Made by a program: the position numbers and the translations under genes. Under the pieces are notes generated by a model, which was given only the letters and a program-made list of their open reading frames with translations, ran no database searches and was not told the DNA's origin. A stretch of DNA of 64,000 nucleotides from Paragordius varius. Taxonomy: Eukaryota > Nematomorpha. Location: positions 4,278,001 to 4,342,000 of the forward strand of contig OZ176052.1 in assembly GCA_964247055.1 (NCBI GenBank), in the 5' to 3' direction. Shown here in pieces: positions 52,448 through 64,000 of this stretch; within the stretch, counting starts at the first letter, position 1; every line of letters starts with the position of its first letter.

Positions 52448-54978
52448 GTTTATAGATGAAACATTATCGTTTCCAGCTCTATTGAAATATATGGTTGATA
52501 AAGATTTTAAGCATGATATTACTCAAAAGGCTATACGATGAATCTATATGATAGAAAAGATATATATGATTAATGTATGAACTTATATAAAATTTGTTTT
52601 GTAAAAAATAAAAATAAATAAAATCAATAAAGGCTTCATTTATTGATTCTTCGGACAATAGTATTTTTAATATACGCGACATTTAACAAAAATTCAATCG
52701 TATTAATACCGAATTGAAAAACACCCTTTTTAATTTTTTCCATATGAAGATAAACTTAATCCTTGTGGGTAAAGGGATATACATTCCACCAGCATACAAT
52801 CAGTGATTGGTTTCTATAACAGACTCTATCAGAGTCGCTATAAGATTGTTTACAACAAAATATGGCTTAACATAAAGATATGGCCATGCCATTATATTTT
52901 CCTTTACTCGTCGAATCGATGTGAAACAGTATTTTTTAGTTTCAAACATCAGTTCTTTTCGGGCACTTCCGTTTTTCTCTCGTGTAGCTATATGGTTATC
53001 TATTATGGTCTAAATCTCAACTTGCTGTACTAGTTGCCTTAGTTTTTTAATATATCTAACATAATTTTTTAGCAAAAATATATCACGCAAATCACTCTAT
53101 GCATATTCATTTGTGTAATATAAAAATGGCTGGCAATCTTGATGTTGCTCCACGCCTCAGTGTACAGCATTGTGGACTGAACCCGTATATTTTACTTATT
53201 ATTAACAAATATCGCTTTTTTGGTATTATAATATCTTGAATGCAGGCTATTGTTGAGGACTAATTGTTGGTATATACCTTTAAGACAGCCCTAAACTTAT
53301 ATAAATTCGATAAATATTTAATTTAAAATATGAATTTTGTAAAGCGCTTTTAATTTCGGAAAACATATTACACAAAAAAGTACATTAAAAAAAAGTTAGC
53401 CCTATTTTAAGGAAAAATATTTTGTTTTATTATAATAATCACTGATATTAAATAGTCACATTTATAAACGGTCAGACGAGTTATACAACGTATCTTTTTA
53501 CGACATTCTAGCAACTTTTGTAAATCATAATTAAGATGTTAAAAGTATCCGTTATTATTCCTATATAGGGTATTAATAAAGAAAAATAGATTTAAATTTA
53601 TATTTTTATGCGATTTAATAGGTAAATTATAACTTATTCTTAAATTTTAGTAAGGATCGATATTAAAATACGAAAAAGCAAGCAATAAATTTTAAACTGT
53701 GCATGACAAGTTTCAATTATATTTCCGAGAAGAAAATTGATATTCAAGAGTGATGTTAAAAAACACACCTACTTTGCAAACAAATAAATTAATCAAAATT
53801 TTAACTTTTCTTCTTCTGATGAAAGTTTGTATATAACTGTTAATTTCAATTAAAGACCAACATGTATAACAAGTTAACACGCAGCTCTAGAATCTCAAAT
53901 TTTTGATATATATTTATCAAAAATCAAAGACTAAAAGGCAATAGCTAGAAGTCACAGTGTGTGTGGACGAACATGGAATTTTTGATGTAATTGATTAAAG
54001 TAAAAACATTTTTTGGAAAAAGGGGGACACAAAATATGTCACGAATCAAAATAACAATATACATAAAAATATCTTCAAATTTCAAAAACAATTTTAGAGT
54101 AAATTCAATAGTTTATTACCCATTATGCCCAACCAATAACACAATTTAGTATTATTTAGTCCAACTAATAAAATTTTAAATTTTAGGTTATTCATTTATT
54201 TTCCTTCGTTAGTTATTTTAAAATCGACTATTTTGCTCTATTCTAAAAAATTTACTATTAGAACTGCAAGATGTCCCAAGTCGTTTTATATTAACAATAA
54301 AAAAAATTACCATTACAACAGAACTTAATAGATATGTAATAAAGAAGACCAGGAAAAAAATCGATTGAGAATCTTAATAAATTGCAATTTATAAAATGCT
54401 TACTTCTTATTTATTCTCTATTGTTTCCCCCTTTCATTGCCTATCTTTATTTATATTACAGTCATGTATGTTTAGAATTGTCAGATATACGTTTTTAATT
54501 GATTTTACTTTGTTTTTAATTGTTTACAATAAATAAGCCATTATTATTTTAATGCTTAAAAATGCGCATGTTGAAAGTTGACATATCAAACATTAAAACA
54601 ATTAAAAACATATTATAATCATTTAAAAACGAATTTCTATCAATTCTACATATACATGACTGTAAAACAAAATGTAATATAAGTTTGCCTTAAACTGTAC
54701 TATCTAAATGTGTTATTGTTAAATTATCAATTCTCCAAAAAGAAAAATAAATTTTAAAACCAAAAAAATTATTTTAAATCCTTTAATTTTAGCACGATTC
54801 GGGTTTAATTATATGAGAATAGACATTCAAACAAGAAATTTTAGGCCCGATTGGGAAGACAAGCGTAGATAAAATAAATGTTCTTAAAGAGTATCTCAAG
54901 GTTTTTTATAAAATTATGAGATTAATATATCTAAATTTTATTTTAAAACACTGGGTACAGTTATTTAAAAGTAAATAC
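52448..54978. other. Upstream of XKR; no gene seen
   Basis: AT-rich DNA with short, compositionally random open frames on both strands. It should contain the XKR promoter and 5' UTR. No repeat with clear ends was found. Confidence 0.55.
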
Positions 54979-57121
54979 CTTGACTAATGAATTTTGCATA
55001 AAAATCTTCCGCTTGATCTAATACTATTGCACCATTGATCTGAATAAATCAAAAATATGTTTTTTTATTATAATTTGGTAAAGTATTCAAGCAATCGAAA
55101 TACATATATATTAAAAAAGTAGCCAGTTTGAATCTATGATTGGAATTAAAAGTTAAAGTATTTTTATAATCTCATCATAATTTAAATTGTAAAAAAATAT
55201 TTTTTATACACGGTCAAAATACAATGTAGAGAAAAAAATTATGCTTGTACCAAAAATGTATATATGTAATAACAATACATAAACATACAAAAAATATTAA
55301 AAAATAAATAAAAATAAAAAATAATTTGTACATTTACACATATGTTAAAATTATTATTTTTATAAATACAAGAAACAACTTTGTATGTGTAAAGAGATTA
55401 CTAAATGAGATAATGTTTTTGATTTCTTTAAAATTAAGATGTGTCCAACGTCCCTAAAAAAGACGTAAAGGTAAGAAAATGCCAAAATTTAGTTATGCAT
55501 ATTTATGTTTTTCCAAGCGAAAAAATTAAAGTTATTTTTATTTAAACTTTTTCATAAATTTTTAGAGGAAAATCATAATAAACAGATTAAAATAAAAAAA
55601 TAAACCTTGTAGTTCATAATTGAAATAATATGGGCATGGCTTTATTTTTGATCCGAAACACTTTTATTGATTGGAAATAGTAGTGTTTAGAATGATTTGG
55701 GATGTCTAGACAACTTAAACGTGGATTAGCATATCAATTTAGCAAAATTCATTTAAAATTATATACCAAGGTATTAAAAAATAAGGAAATATATTGTCTA
55801 TAAAAATTATTTAGAGTCACATACGAAGTAGATTTTTTAAGCTCCATAGTTTTTTGTAACTTAAGACGAAGATCTTTGAATAATTTAGATGTGTTTTTAC
55901 AATAAGAATGGTTTTTCCTTATATTTGTTATCTAAAGTTTATAGTAAGGACCTGATAGAAACTGGAATAGAACAAAAGTTATAACTCATATCACTTAGAA
56001 GGAAGAACAAAACATTACTTTTTTCATTATTCAAAAACAATAACCTATTTATCATTAAAATTTTTCAAATATTGTTAATTTAATTTTATTTAAAGCTCTC
56101 AAACCTAACTTCAAATTGTATATTAAGGCGAAAATCTTATAAAAATATGGAATTTATAACATGCATAATATAAGCATGTTTTGTAAATCATAAATGCACA
56201 TTAAAGCCAAAAAGATTCCGCCTAAGATTATAAAAAGAGTTATTCAACATCTTTTGCTTAATAATCGTTTTGAATTTTATTGATGTTTTAGGACCATTCT
56301 TCATTAAAACAAATGGTATTTCTAAGTTACCTTAAAGCTTAACAAAGTATAATTAGAATTCATGGTGTGTCATTGATTAGATAAGTAAAGGACAATATGA
56401 AATTACAAAAAATTATTTTGTTTTTTTTCCTGTTCCAGGGGAAGATTAGTCGTGTATTTAGTTACACGTAATCATTTTTTTCTAAATTTCTTCTTTCTTC
56501 CTGTGACAAGGCAGAGATTTTTTACATCATTTTTTTGTTATCGATTATTTCAGCAGTATAGTGTTGACTTGGTTTTTAGTTATATGCATTCTACGTATAC
56601 ATTAAACAATAGTAGATAACTAATACCTAAATTAATTAAGAACGGATGAAAACTGCAACACGCATTTTATCAATTTGTTAAGGGGCAGTTAAATTTAATC
56701 ATTTCTATTGTTCAATTAATTGTTTAACCTTTAAAAATTGTGAGAAATTTTTAATATGGGTGTCATATACAAAAGCGAAAAGGATTTACTAACAAATTAC
56801 GGTCATCATATAACCAACTAATACCATGTTAGACTGATTATTTTTTCTCACTAAAGCTGCAGAGAATTGGACAATAAAGAAGGTCATGAAAGATATTAAA
56901 AACACTTTTGGGGAAAGATACCGAAAATCAAATAGAACTAATATGTATGAATAAAACTCATGCTTCGATCTTGTTGCCAAAGCTAATAATAGCTGGTAGC
57001 AAAAGACGAAGGCTCCAAAAACGGTGCCTGTGACAGCACTGGATTGACGATCTCTGAAACGAAACTATTTACAGTTGACCACTCCACTCAATAAACCCGC
57101 AAAACGCAGACATCGAGCCAT
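54979..57121 (-). CDS. Candidate small multi-pass membrane protein, partial model
   Basis: On the - strand: a start ATG at 57121, exon 57121-57073 (MARCLRFAGLLSGVVN), a 21-nt intron (57052-57072), exon 57051-56801, a 1761-nt intron, then a 61-nt exon 55039-54979 (INGAIVLDQAEDFYAKFISQ). The second exon has two strong hydrophobic stretches (TGTVFGAFVFCYQLLLALA and VFLISFMTFFIVQFSAALV). Phases agree (1-1, 0-0), and acceptor and donor sites are GT-AG. The TGT-X3-G pattern after a short N-terminus recalls small four-pass proteins of the LAPTM/pasiflora type, but that is only a resemblance. The 3' end was not found. Confidence 0.4.
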
Positions 57122-59449
57122 GCTATAGTTTGTAACTTAAATTATCTGTAAAGCTCCTTTTAAAGCATGAAAACAAGAAATAGTGACTAAGATTGATTAA
57201 TATTTGCACCAGTGGCGGAACTATAGGATCATAACAAAACCTTTTTTTTTTCCTAGGTAATACAAATTATGCTTTTTTTTGTTTTTTGAAGGGGTAAGCG
57301 GGTTAGCATATTAGAGAATAGTTTTCATGTGTTCATATACACTCCCTTCTCCTCCCATATGAGTTATTATCATTTTTTAAAGCAGTAGATTTACTCTACA
57401 AAATATAAAAGATTAAAATAAATTATTTGAGAAAGGGGCGTAGCCATTTAAACACTTTGATGCCATGTCCGTTACATTGTGCTCTAATCGATATACTTTT
57501 GAGTAAATAACAAAGTAAATAAGGTACTTCCAAAAGCCAAAAAACTCGTCGTAAAACTATATCGAATGCACAAAATTCCGTTAAAAAAGTCTTTTGACTA
57601 GCGCTACTTCAAACATTACCATTATTTTTTTGGTTAACTTAAGTAAAACAAATGATTAAATTACATATTCGCTTCATTACTAACCAATTCGTTTTCTTTA
57701 TCTACAATTTAAATTGCTTCATAGGCTACGTTTCCTCTTAATTACTTATATACAATTTCCAAATTTACACTGTACTATCAACATTAGATTTTAATGGTCT
57801 GTTAGTCTACATAATTTTATCGTAAACATTAAAAATTGTTTGAAAAATATTTATGTTGTAACATATTAAATTAGTTTTTAATGACATTTTTACTCGTGTA
57901 CAACATATATTAAAATTCTAAAATTATATATAAAAAACTACAAAAACCATTAAAACTATCCTTATTAAATCGTAAATTATGTACTACAATTAATAAACAA
58001 TTTGCATTTTCCCTTGAATTTACTATCACTATGTTCTAGAACCAACAATTAAGCTTTAATATTTAAAATAGGAAAATGAATTCGACTAATTGAAAATTTT
58101 GTATGGATACATTTAATTAACATTTTATAATTCCCTAATGGAAATTATTGTAAATTAAAATATAAAAATTAATATTATGGCACATAAAATTTTATATAAA
58201 ATAAGGAAGGAACGTTAAAATGAAAATTCGAAATAATTCATAAATTTAGTTTTGTGCTTTGTGTCTCCTGGGATGGATCACAAGAAATTGATTTTCACAT
58301 CATTATGAAAAATATAATTTAAATTATAAATAAATTGATACAGATATATTCAAATTAAAATTAACCTAATAGCTTATTATTATATTTGAAATAAATTATA
58401 ATCTTGCGTATATATAACATTTAATTAAAAACCTAAAATCTCCGAAAAATCTAGGTATAGACTCTTACGATCCAAATATCAATTAGGATACTTTAAGCCA
58501 AGTCTTAAGATTTATTTCATATCAGTCACACTTTCAGCGTGTGTAAATCATGTATCTACAATATATATATTTTTAAAGGCATCGATTCCATGGCTTGTTT
58601 GAAAATATTCGTGATACGAAAATAAATTTAGGTCATTTCTAATATTTTGGAATAATAAACAGTCAAAACTAAAGGTCCTAAAGGCATACATATGGGGTTA
58701 TATGCTTGTAATATATGTAATTTCTGTACCAAAAAATATATTTTTTGCTTAAATCCTTGTATTTTTATTATATTTTAAAGGCCTTCCATAGTAGCATTTT
58801 AATTAAAGTTGCACTAAAGAGAGTTAAGACTTTTAAAGAAAATATATATTGAAAAAGCTATAATTATAAATTATAAAATAGCTATTACAGAATTTAATAA
58901 AACTTACCATATTATTTAGTTTCAATTTACCCAAGACTAGGGTACTAAATGCGGAATTGGGAAATATTAAGTTAAGTATCCCTTAACTCTTAACCCTATA
59001 AACAACCCTAATGGAAATAAAGATATGAGGAACCAAAAATAAAGTTAATTACATAAAAAATTGACAGTTCTTTCTTAATTCGGGTTTTAAAAATAATTGG
59101 TAGTTTTTACATATTTTGGGCTTCGAATTTTTTAATTTAACTGAGATGAAAGTATTGTATTTTTAAACCCTACAAATATTTTTCGCGAAAAACTATATAA
59201 TGGATTGGTTTTCATATCTCTATTACAACGTAAATATCAGGGAGCCGATTACGTTCTTACCGGTTCCACATAATATATTGAAAAAAACCGAAAGAAATAG
59301 CTACGGTTAAGAAAATTTACAAATTTTCCATTGTTTTTTCAATAATTGATTTGGGATTTAGTTCCATTTCTAGTATTTACGGATATCCTATTGGATGAAA
59401 TGAGATAAATGTATCCAAAAAAATTTATATTATTCATTTTTAGGACAAT

Positions 59450-59610
59450 AAACCATTTACATTTCAAATTAACCCTAAAATAAATTATATGTAATTGAAT
59501 ATGAATAATTACATAATTTTTAAAAAATGAAATTTCGTTTAAAATTGACTTTATACTGAAAAGGTAAAAAATTGTGCTATAATTTATTTTTGGGGTGAAT
59601 TTACGATTGG
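59450..59610. mobile_element. MITE family B, copy 3 (diverged)
   Basis: aaaccatttacatttcaaatt at the left and a tttggggtgaatttacgatt right part, with the same order as copies 1 and 2. It is shorter and eroded. Confidence 0.45.
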
Positions 59611-61769
59611 ATTAAAATTTTTCAAGGATAAATAGGAGTTGTTTCGAAAGGATGTTTTATTATTACAAATTTTAAGGTTCAATCGGTTTTACGGTTTCAA
59701 ACCACTTGAATTTTTTATTTTCGGTTCTTAAAACATCTGGTTCATATTCCACAAAACCAGCTTCAGTTTCAATTTTTTGTAAAAGTCACCTAATTTTTAA
59801 TAAGCTTTTATATAATATTTATATTAATCATTATTATACTTTTTTTTAATTTTATAAAAAATAATGAAACTGTTGTCTCGTTCATTGCAGACGTTGTGGA
59901 AAAATAGTTTTGGATAAAAATTTTTTTTAATAATATCAATATTATACAATTATAATTTATTAAAAACTCCTCCCACTTTATCCAGCGTACCCCCCAATAT
60001 CAACAAGATATAAAAGATAGACGTTTCAATTAATATGCATACATAATTTATTATGAAAAAAATATATTTTTGACATCTCTTAGTCCCGTCGTATCTTACC
60101 CATTATGTTAGAATACATTATTCATATAAGAAATAAAAAATAGGGGAAAATACGGACAAGGCAGAATAACTATATAAATTAAAATTATTGCATAATTAAG
60201 TATTCATGAATGAATTTAAACGGATTTTTTTGGAGACTTAAAAGTGTCAACCATTTTATTCAAATAAAATATTTGTCACATCTTTACCCAATAAATTAAT
60301 TCTTCTTTTTTCTTAGTAGTATATATATCATTTTTAGGAAATACCTTTAATATGTTATTGTAGTGTAGTATGTAAATTGAGCCTCAAGTATAATTTTTTA
60401 AGTTTTGGTAGCTTTCTTTGCTCTTGCGTTTTGTAATAATATAATAAGCAGGGAGCAGATGAACTAGACAAGATTTCTTATCTTCCTCTAAATTTATATA
60501 TAATTCTTACATATAACATGCAAACAAAACACCATCCTCATACATTATCTTTTTTCATGAAATACGAAAATGATAATTTCATATTTATGTAATATGTTGG
60601 TTGTTGTTACTACTTATCATTATTATTTTATTATAAAACCACACCATAAATATACTGTGATACAAATTTTTTGGATTATTTGTATGTAATGTCTGGTTTT
60701 GCGTTTAGATAGATAGAGATATATAGTATCCACAATCCATTTTATAAATATATATCTATAAATTTTTGAAACATTTAAGCTAAGCGATGAGATTTTTGGT
60801 TGTGAAATGACCCCACCCAGCTTATCTAATTTTTTGTGCACAGCATAATATTTCCTCACATCACCAATGAGTTCAACTTTAATTATAAAATTGTAATCTA
60901 TCTATGATTATTGTTCTGAACTATGGGGGTTATTTTTTATACTTGTAAAAAATAAAACGGCTGTTAGTGTTATATTTCGTAAAAATATAAATTGGCATTC
61001 GGACAAGCATAATATTTATCAGGATGATTGATGAATTAATAACTTTTAAGCCAAGAGCTTAGGTCTTCTAACATATAAAATAATTTATTTGTCCGAATCA
61101 TTTTAAGGATATTTTTGGATAAAATGGATGCAATAGAGAATTTTTATACTTTGTTATAAAGTTTTAAATTAAAAGAAAGTTTAATACCAAACATTTATAA
61201 TGTTAAACACGTCTCTAAAATTGTATGATTATTAAATGGTAAATTTCTAGCTATAAACCGATTTAATTTTATGTAGTTAAATAAATTTTGAGTGGCATTA
61301 CAGTAACGATCACTAGGCCATCTATATTTTAAATGGCTAAAATAGTATTTAAATTTGTAGCCTTGTTAGAGGTATTGTGTTTTTATAAAATATTTACTTG
61401 AACACTGTATTTTCTCGATAATTTTTAAAAAATATGAGCAAGAAAAACAATAAAATATTTGTTATCACATAGTTTCTCTATTTGCAATTTAAAAGAGTCA
61501 TATAACCAAAAATATGGCTAATAAATGCATAATAATGTATTAAATTGCTTAAATTTTATCATAGGCTTTTACTTGTGAGGGAGAGGAGTGAGGATCTATT
61601 TCAAGTTTTAAAAAAAAATTTATCAATTTTTTTACCCCAAATGTTAGGGTACAATAATTACTTAAATTATTCTTTTAATATATATATATATATATATATA
61701 AATTTAATTATGTTATAATCTAAAATCAAAAAAGGAAGAAAGTAAATTATTTAAAACTAAAACTTAGAT

Positions 61770-62400
61770 AAGGATGTGCAACACATATGACTTAATGGGT
61801 AGCATTCGAAATGTATATGTGTTCCCCATCTTAGACATTTATACTGTAAAATACAAACCAATAAAATAATTTTACTTCTGGTCAATTGAAACTCATTTAG
61901 ATTTTTTTTTGAGAAAAATCATTTTTATGATTTTATGAACATATTGTTGCAAATCTGGATTTTCAAAGTTTTCGCGGGCCACCCATAAGTCAAGGAGGGC
62001 CTTACGGGGCCTGTGAGCCTCGTGTTGTAACTCCTTAGATGATATGTGAACATCTCTCATAAGTGGTAATCGTTCACTAGTTTCGTGCTTGCTTGATTCA
62101 CTCATCACTAAGTTACCATATAACTATTTAACTAAATCCGGGGTATTTAACATATATGGCTAAGTGGGCTGCACTTGAAAAACATATTGGCATTTTTAAA
62201 TATTTTATAAGATTTCAAACATAAGACTGTTATAATTCATTGCTAATTGAATGACTTATTCAAAAAAAATTGTTTTAGAAACATCAATTTTACTAAAATT
62301 TTGTAAGCATATATTTGCAAATTATAGAACTTCATGTTTTTGAGCTCAAAAGACTCGGATGATTGCTTGTCGGATACCCTTGCTTTAAGAAACCAAATTT
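61770..62400. repeat. Old hAT-like repeat debris
   Basis: acatatgacttaatgggtag (61788) and a loosely similar catatatggctaagtgggct (62151) flank a gcgggccaccc/ggggcctgtgagcc stretch. tttgcaaattatag near 62320 also occurs in bark intron 1. The GC-rich words resemble hAT interiors. A 71-codon open frame on the - strand across it is probably accidental. Confidence 0.35.
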
Positions 62401-64000
62401 TTTAGTTGGATATTTAAACTATTTAGATTTCTTCTTATATTTATAGCCATTAACCTAGGGCCTTAATTTTTTAATGCTACATTATCAAGTGGTCTATTTC
62501 AAATACATAATTAAAAATATTTAAATTATTTAAAATTTGGGTTAACGAAAGTAAAAGTCATACAATAAAGAGGCTCAATAATTTACTACACTAAAACATG
62601 GATAGAGATATATTAATAAATATTTATAAAGGAACAGATCCATTGTCTGGAACAAACCTAGCTAATTTTTAAGCGTTAGTTACATGTTTCTAGCACAATT
62701 TATGCACAGTGTAATTGATTTAATAAAAACTTAAAGACCAAACCAAAAATAAATGGTCTTATTCCAAATTGGCATTGCATTTTTTCACTATACATGGTCA
62801 ACTGGGCACTGCAATTTTAATCATATTAATTTCTTTTTATTTATTCATAATAATTATTATACGTTACTTTTATTACATATTATTATTCAAATACAAATTA
62901 CAATACAAATTAAAACATTGGCTTTAATTTATTTTATTTGGGAATATTTAGTGTTTTTTGGTCATTTTTATTATCATAATTGAATCACGAAATGTTTTGA
63001 ATACAAAATAAGACATCCCCCAGGCACATGCTAAAATATTTTGTAGAAACAACAAATGTTAATTTTTTTCTTATGGGTTTAGAAAAAATGAATGTTAAAT
63101 TATTTTCAACATAATATATGCATTTTGACAAAACGTTAAAAATGAATTTTAACAAAACAAAATAACCAGTCCAGCACATCTCCTCCATTATGTACACAAA
63201 TTAAATATCTTATTATTATTATTATTAATATTGAATTACAGTTCATGTTTACATATAAATGATTAATGATATAGGCGGGGCATAATGCATTTTTATGTAC
63301 AAATGAAAGAAATGTAAAAACATAAATATGAACTTTAAAATTTTTTTGACGCAAATTCATTTATCAAGAATTACAGTATGAGTAACTATACATTACTAGA
63401 AAGTTATTAATTATTGCCAAATAGCATATATAACAAAGGGCAGGTTTGTTGGCTTACAGTTATTTTTTTCACTTTTTATTATTATTAGTTAATAAAACTC
63501 TCTTTTCTGCATTTTAATTAATAACTTTCTTGCAATATATACTTTATAAAAAATTTATGGTACAGTAGAGAAATATGTACTATGTCAGCAAATATAATTT
63601 TTTCGTTTGTAATATTACAATTTCTTACATAGAATAACGAGAGTTATTGTTGGCCTGTGATTTAATTTACAAGTGGTATGTTTGATTAAAATTAAATTAA
63701 AATTATTGCTAACATGATATTTCTTCTCCACAATCAATGAACATATCAATGCTAAAAAACAAAAAACTAAAACTTTTTAGTCAATTAATACCGTAATCGC
63801 CAATAATGGCTCTTTTTAGTGCAGTAAAATTTTTGGCTTGCTTATAGGTATATAGAATTTTAGTCAATTAAAAACCTTTTTCTTAAAACGATTAAAGTTG
63901 GATAATGCACAATTATGCATGTTTATTTCTAAAATATCGTAAATCTTTTTTCAATGGTATACGGATTTCATCAAGAGTCTTTTAATTAAAAGGCTATAAG

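Larger units (their letters stand above)
57122..64000. other. Gene-poor AT-rich region
   Basis: About 6.9 kb with no supported exon apart from weak short frames. It contains a diverged family B MITE (59450-59610), repeat debris at 61770-62400 and an (AT)n run near 61679-61700. A cagtggcggaacta motif at about 57210 looks like a DNA-transposon edge, but no partner end was found. Confidence 0.55.

Noticed and set aside
60623-60859. 78-codon - strand frame starting MRKYYAVHKKLDKLGG
   Set aside because: The first 25 residues look protein-like, but no matching splice sites or neighbouring exons were found.
61893-62108. 71-codon - strand frame starting MSESSKHETSERLPLM
   Set aside because: It overlaps repeat-like GC-rich words of hAT type and has no splice or homology support; kept only as repeat debris.

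Overview
The window is AT-rich animal nuclear DNA: genes are split by GT-AG introns, polyadenylation signals are present, and there are no bacterial features. An orthologue of the tricellular-junction protein Bark beetle/Anakonda points to an arthropod or near relative. Several proteins carry long Asn-rich linkers. I cannot name the species.

Layout. (1) 1-13917, + strand: the 3' nineteen exons of bark beetle (beta-helix/SRCR repeats, C-type lectin domain, one membrane segment, long cytoplasmic tail ending in a PDZ ligand). (2) About 15.1-16.4 kb, - strand: an unrecognised alpha-helical gene with 23-, 34- and 41-nt introns. (3) 16775-22939: a hAT transposon with 8-bp target duplication, internally rearranged, holding a young Ty3/Gypsy LTR element (17701-22178). 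(4) 23-31 kb: a possible terminal exon on the - strand, a 3.1-kb hAT-type element with a smaller hAT MITE inside it, an old Tc1/mariner-like transposase relic and a MITE. (5) 31479-46765, + strand: a complete MELK kinase gene of nineteen exons. Its first four introns are only 22-29 nt, while later ones are swollen by MITEs, a tRNA-derived SINE-like copy and a five-copy tandem array. (6) 49292-52447, - strand: a single-exon XK-related (XKR) membrane protein of 1051 residues. (7) About 53-64 kb: gene-poor DNA with at most a weak multi-exon membrane-protein candidate on the - strand (54979-57121) and old repeat debris.

The three recognised genes have unrelated jobs: epithelial junctions, a mitotic/stress kinase, and a possible lipid scramblase family. 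No operon-like logic is expected. The most unusual signal is the set of ultra-short introns (21-41 nt) in separate genes and on both strands, beside ordinary 70-840-nt introns in bark. Also notable are a bark intron bounded by a 13-bp direct repeat at its splice sites, and a MITE family whose terminal inverted repeats are themselves made of about 21-bp tandem units.
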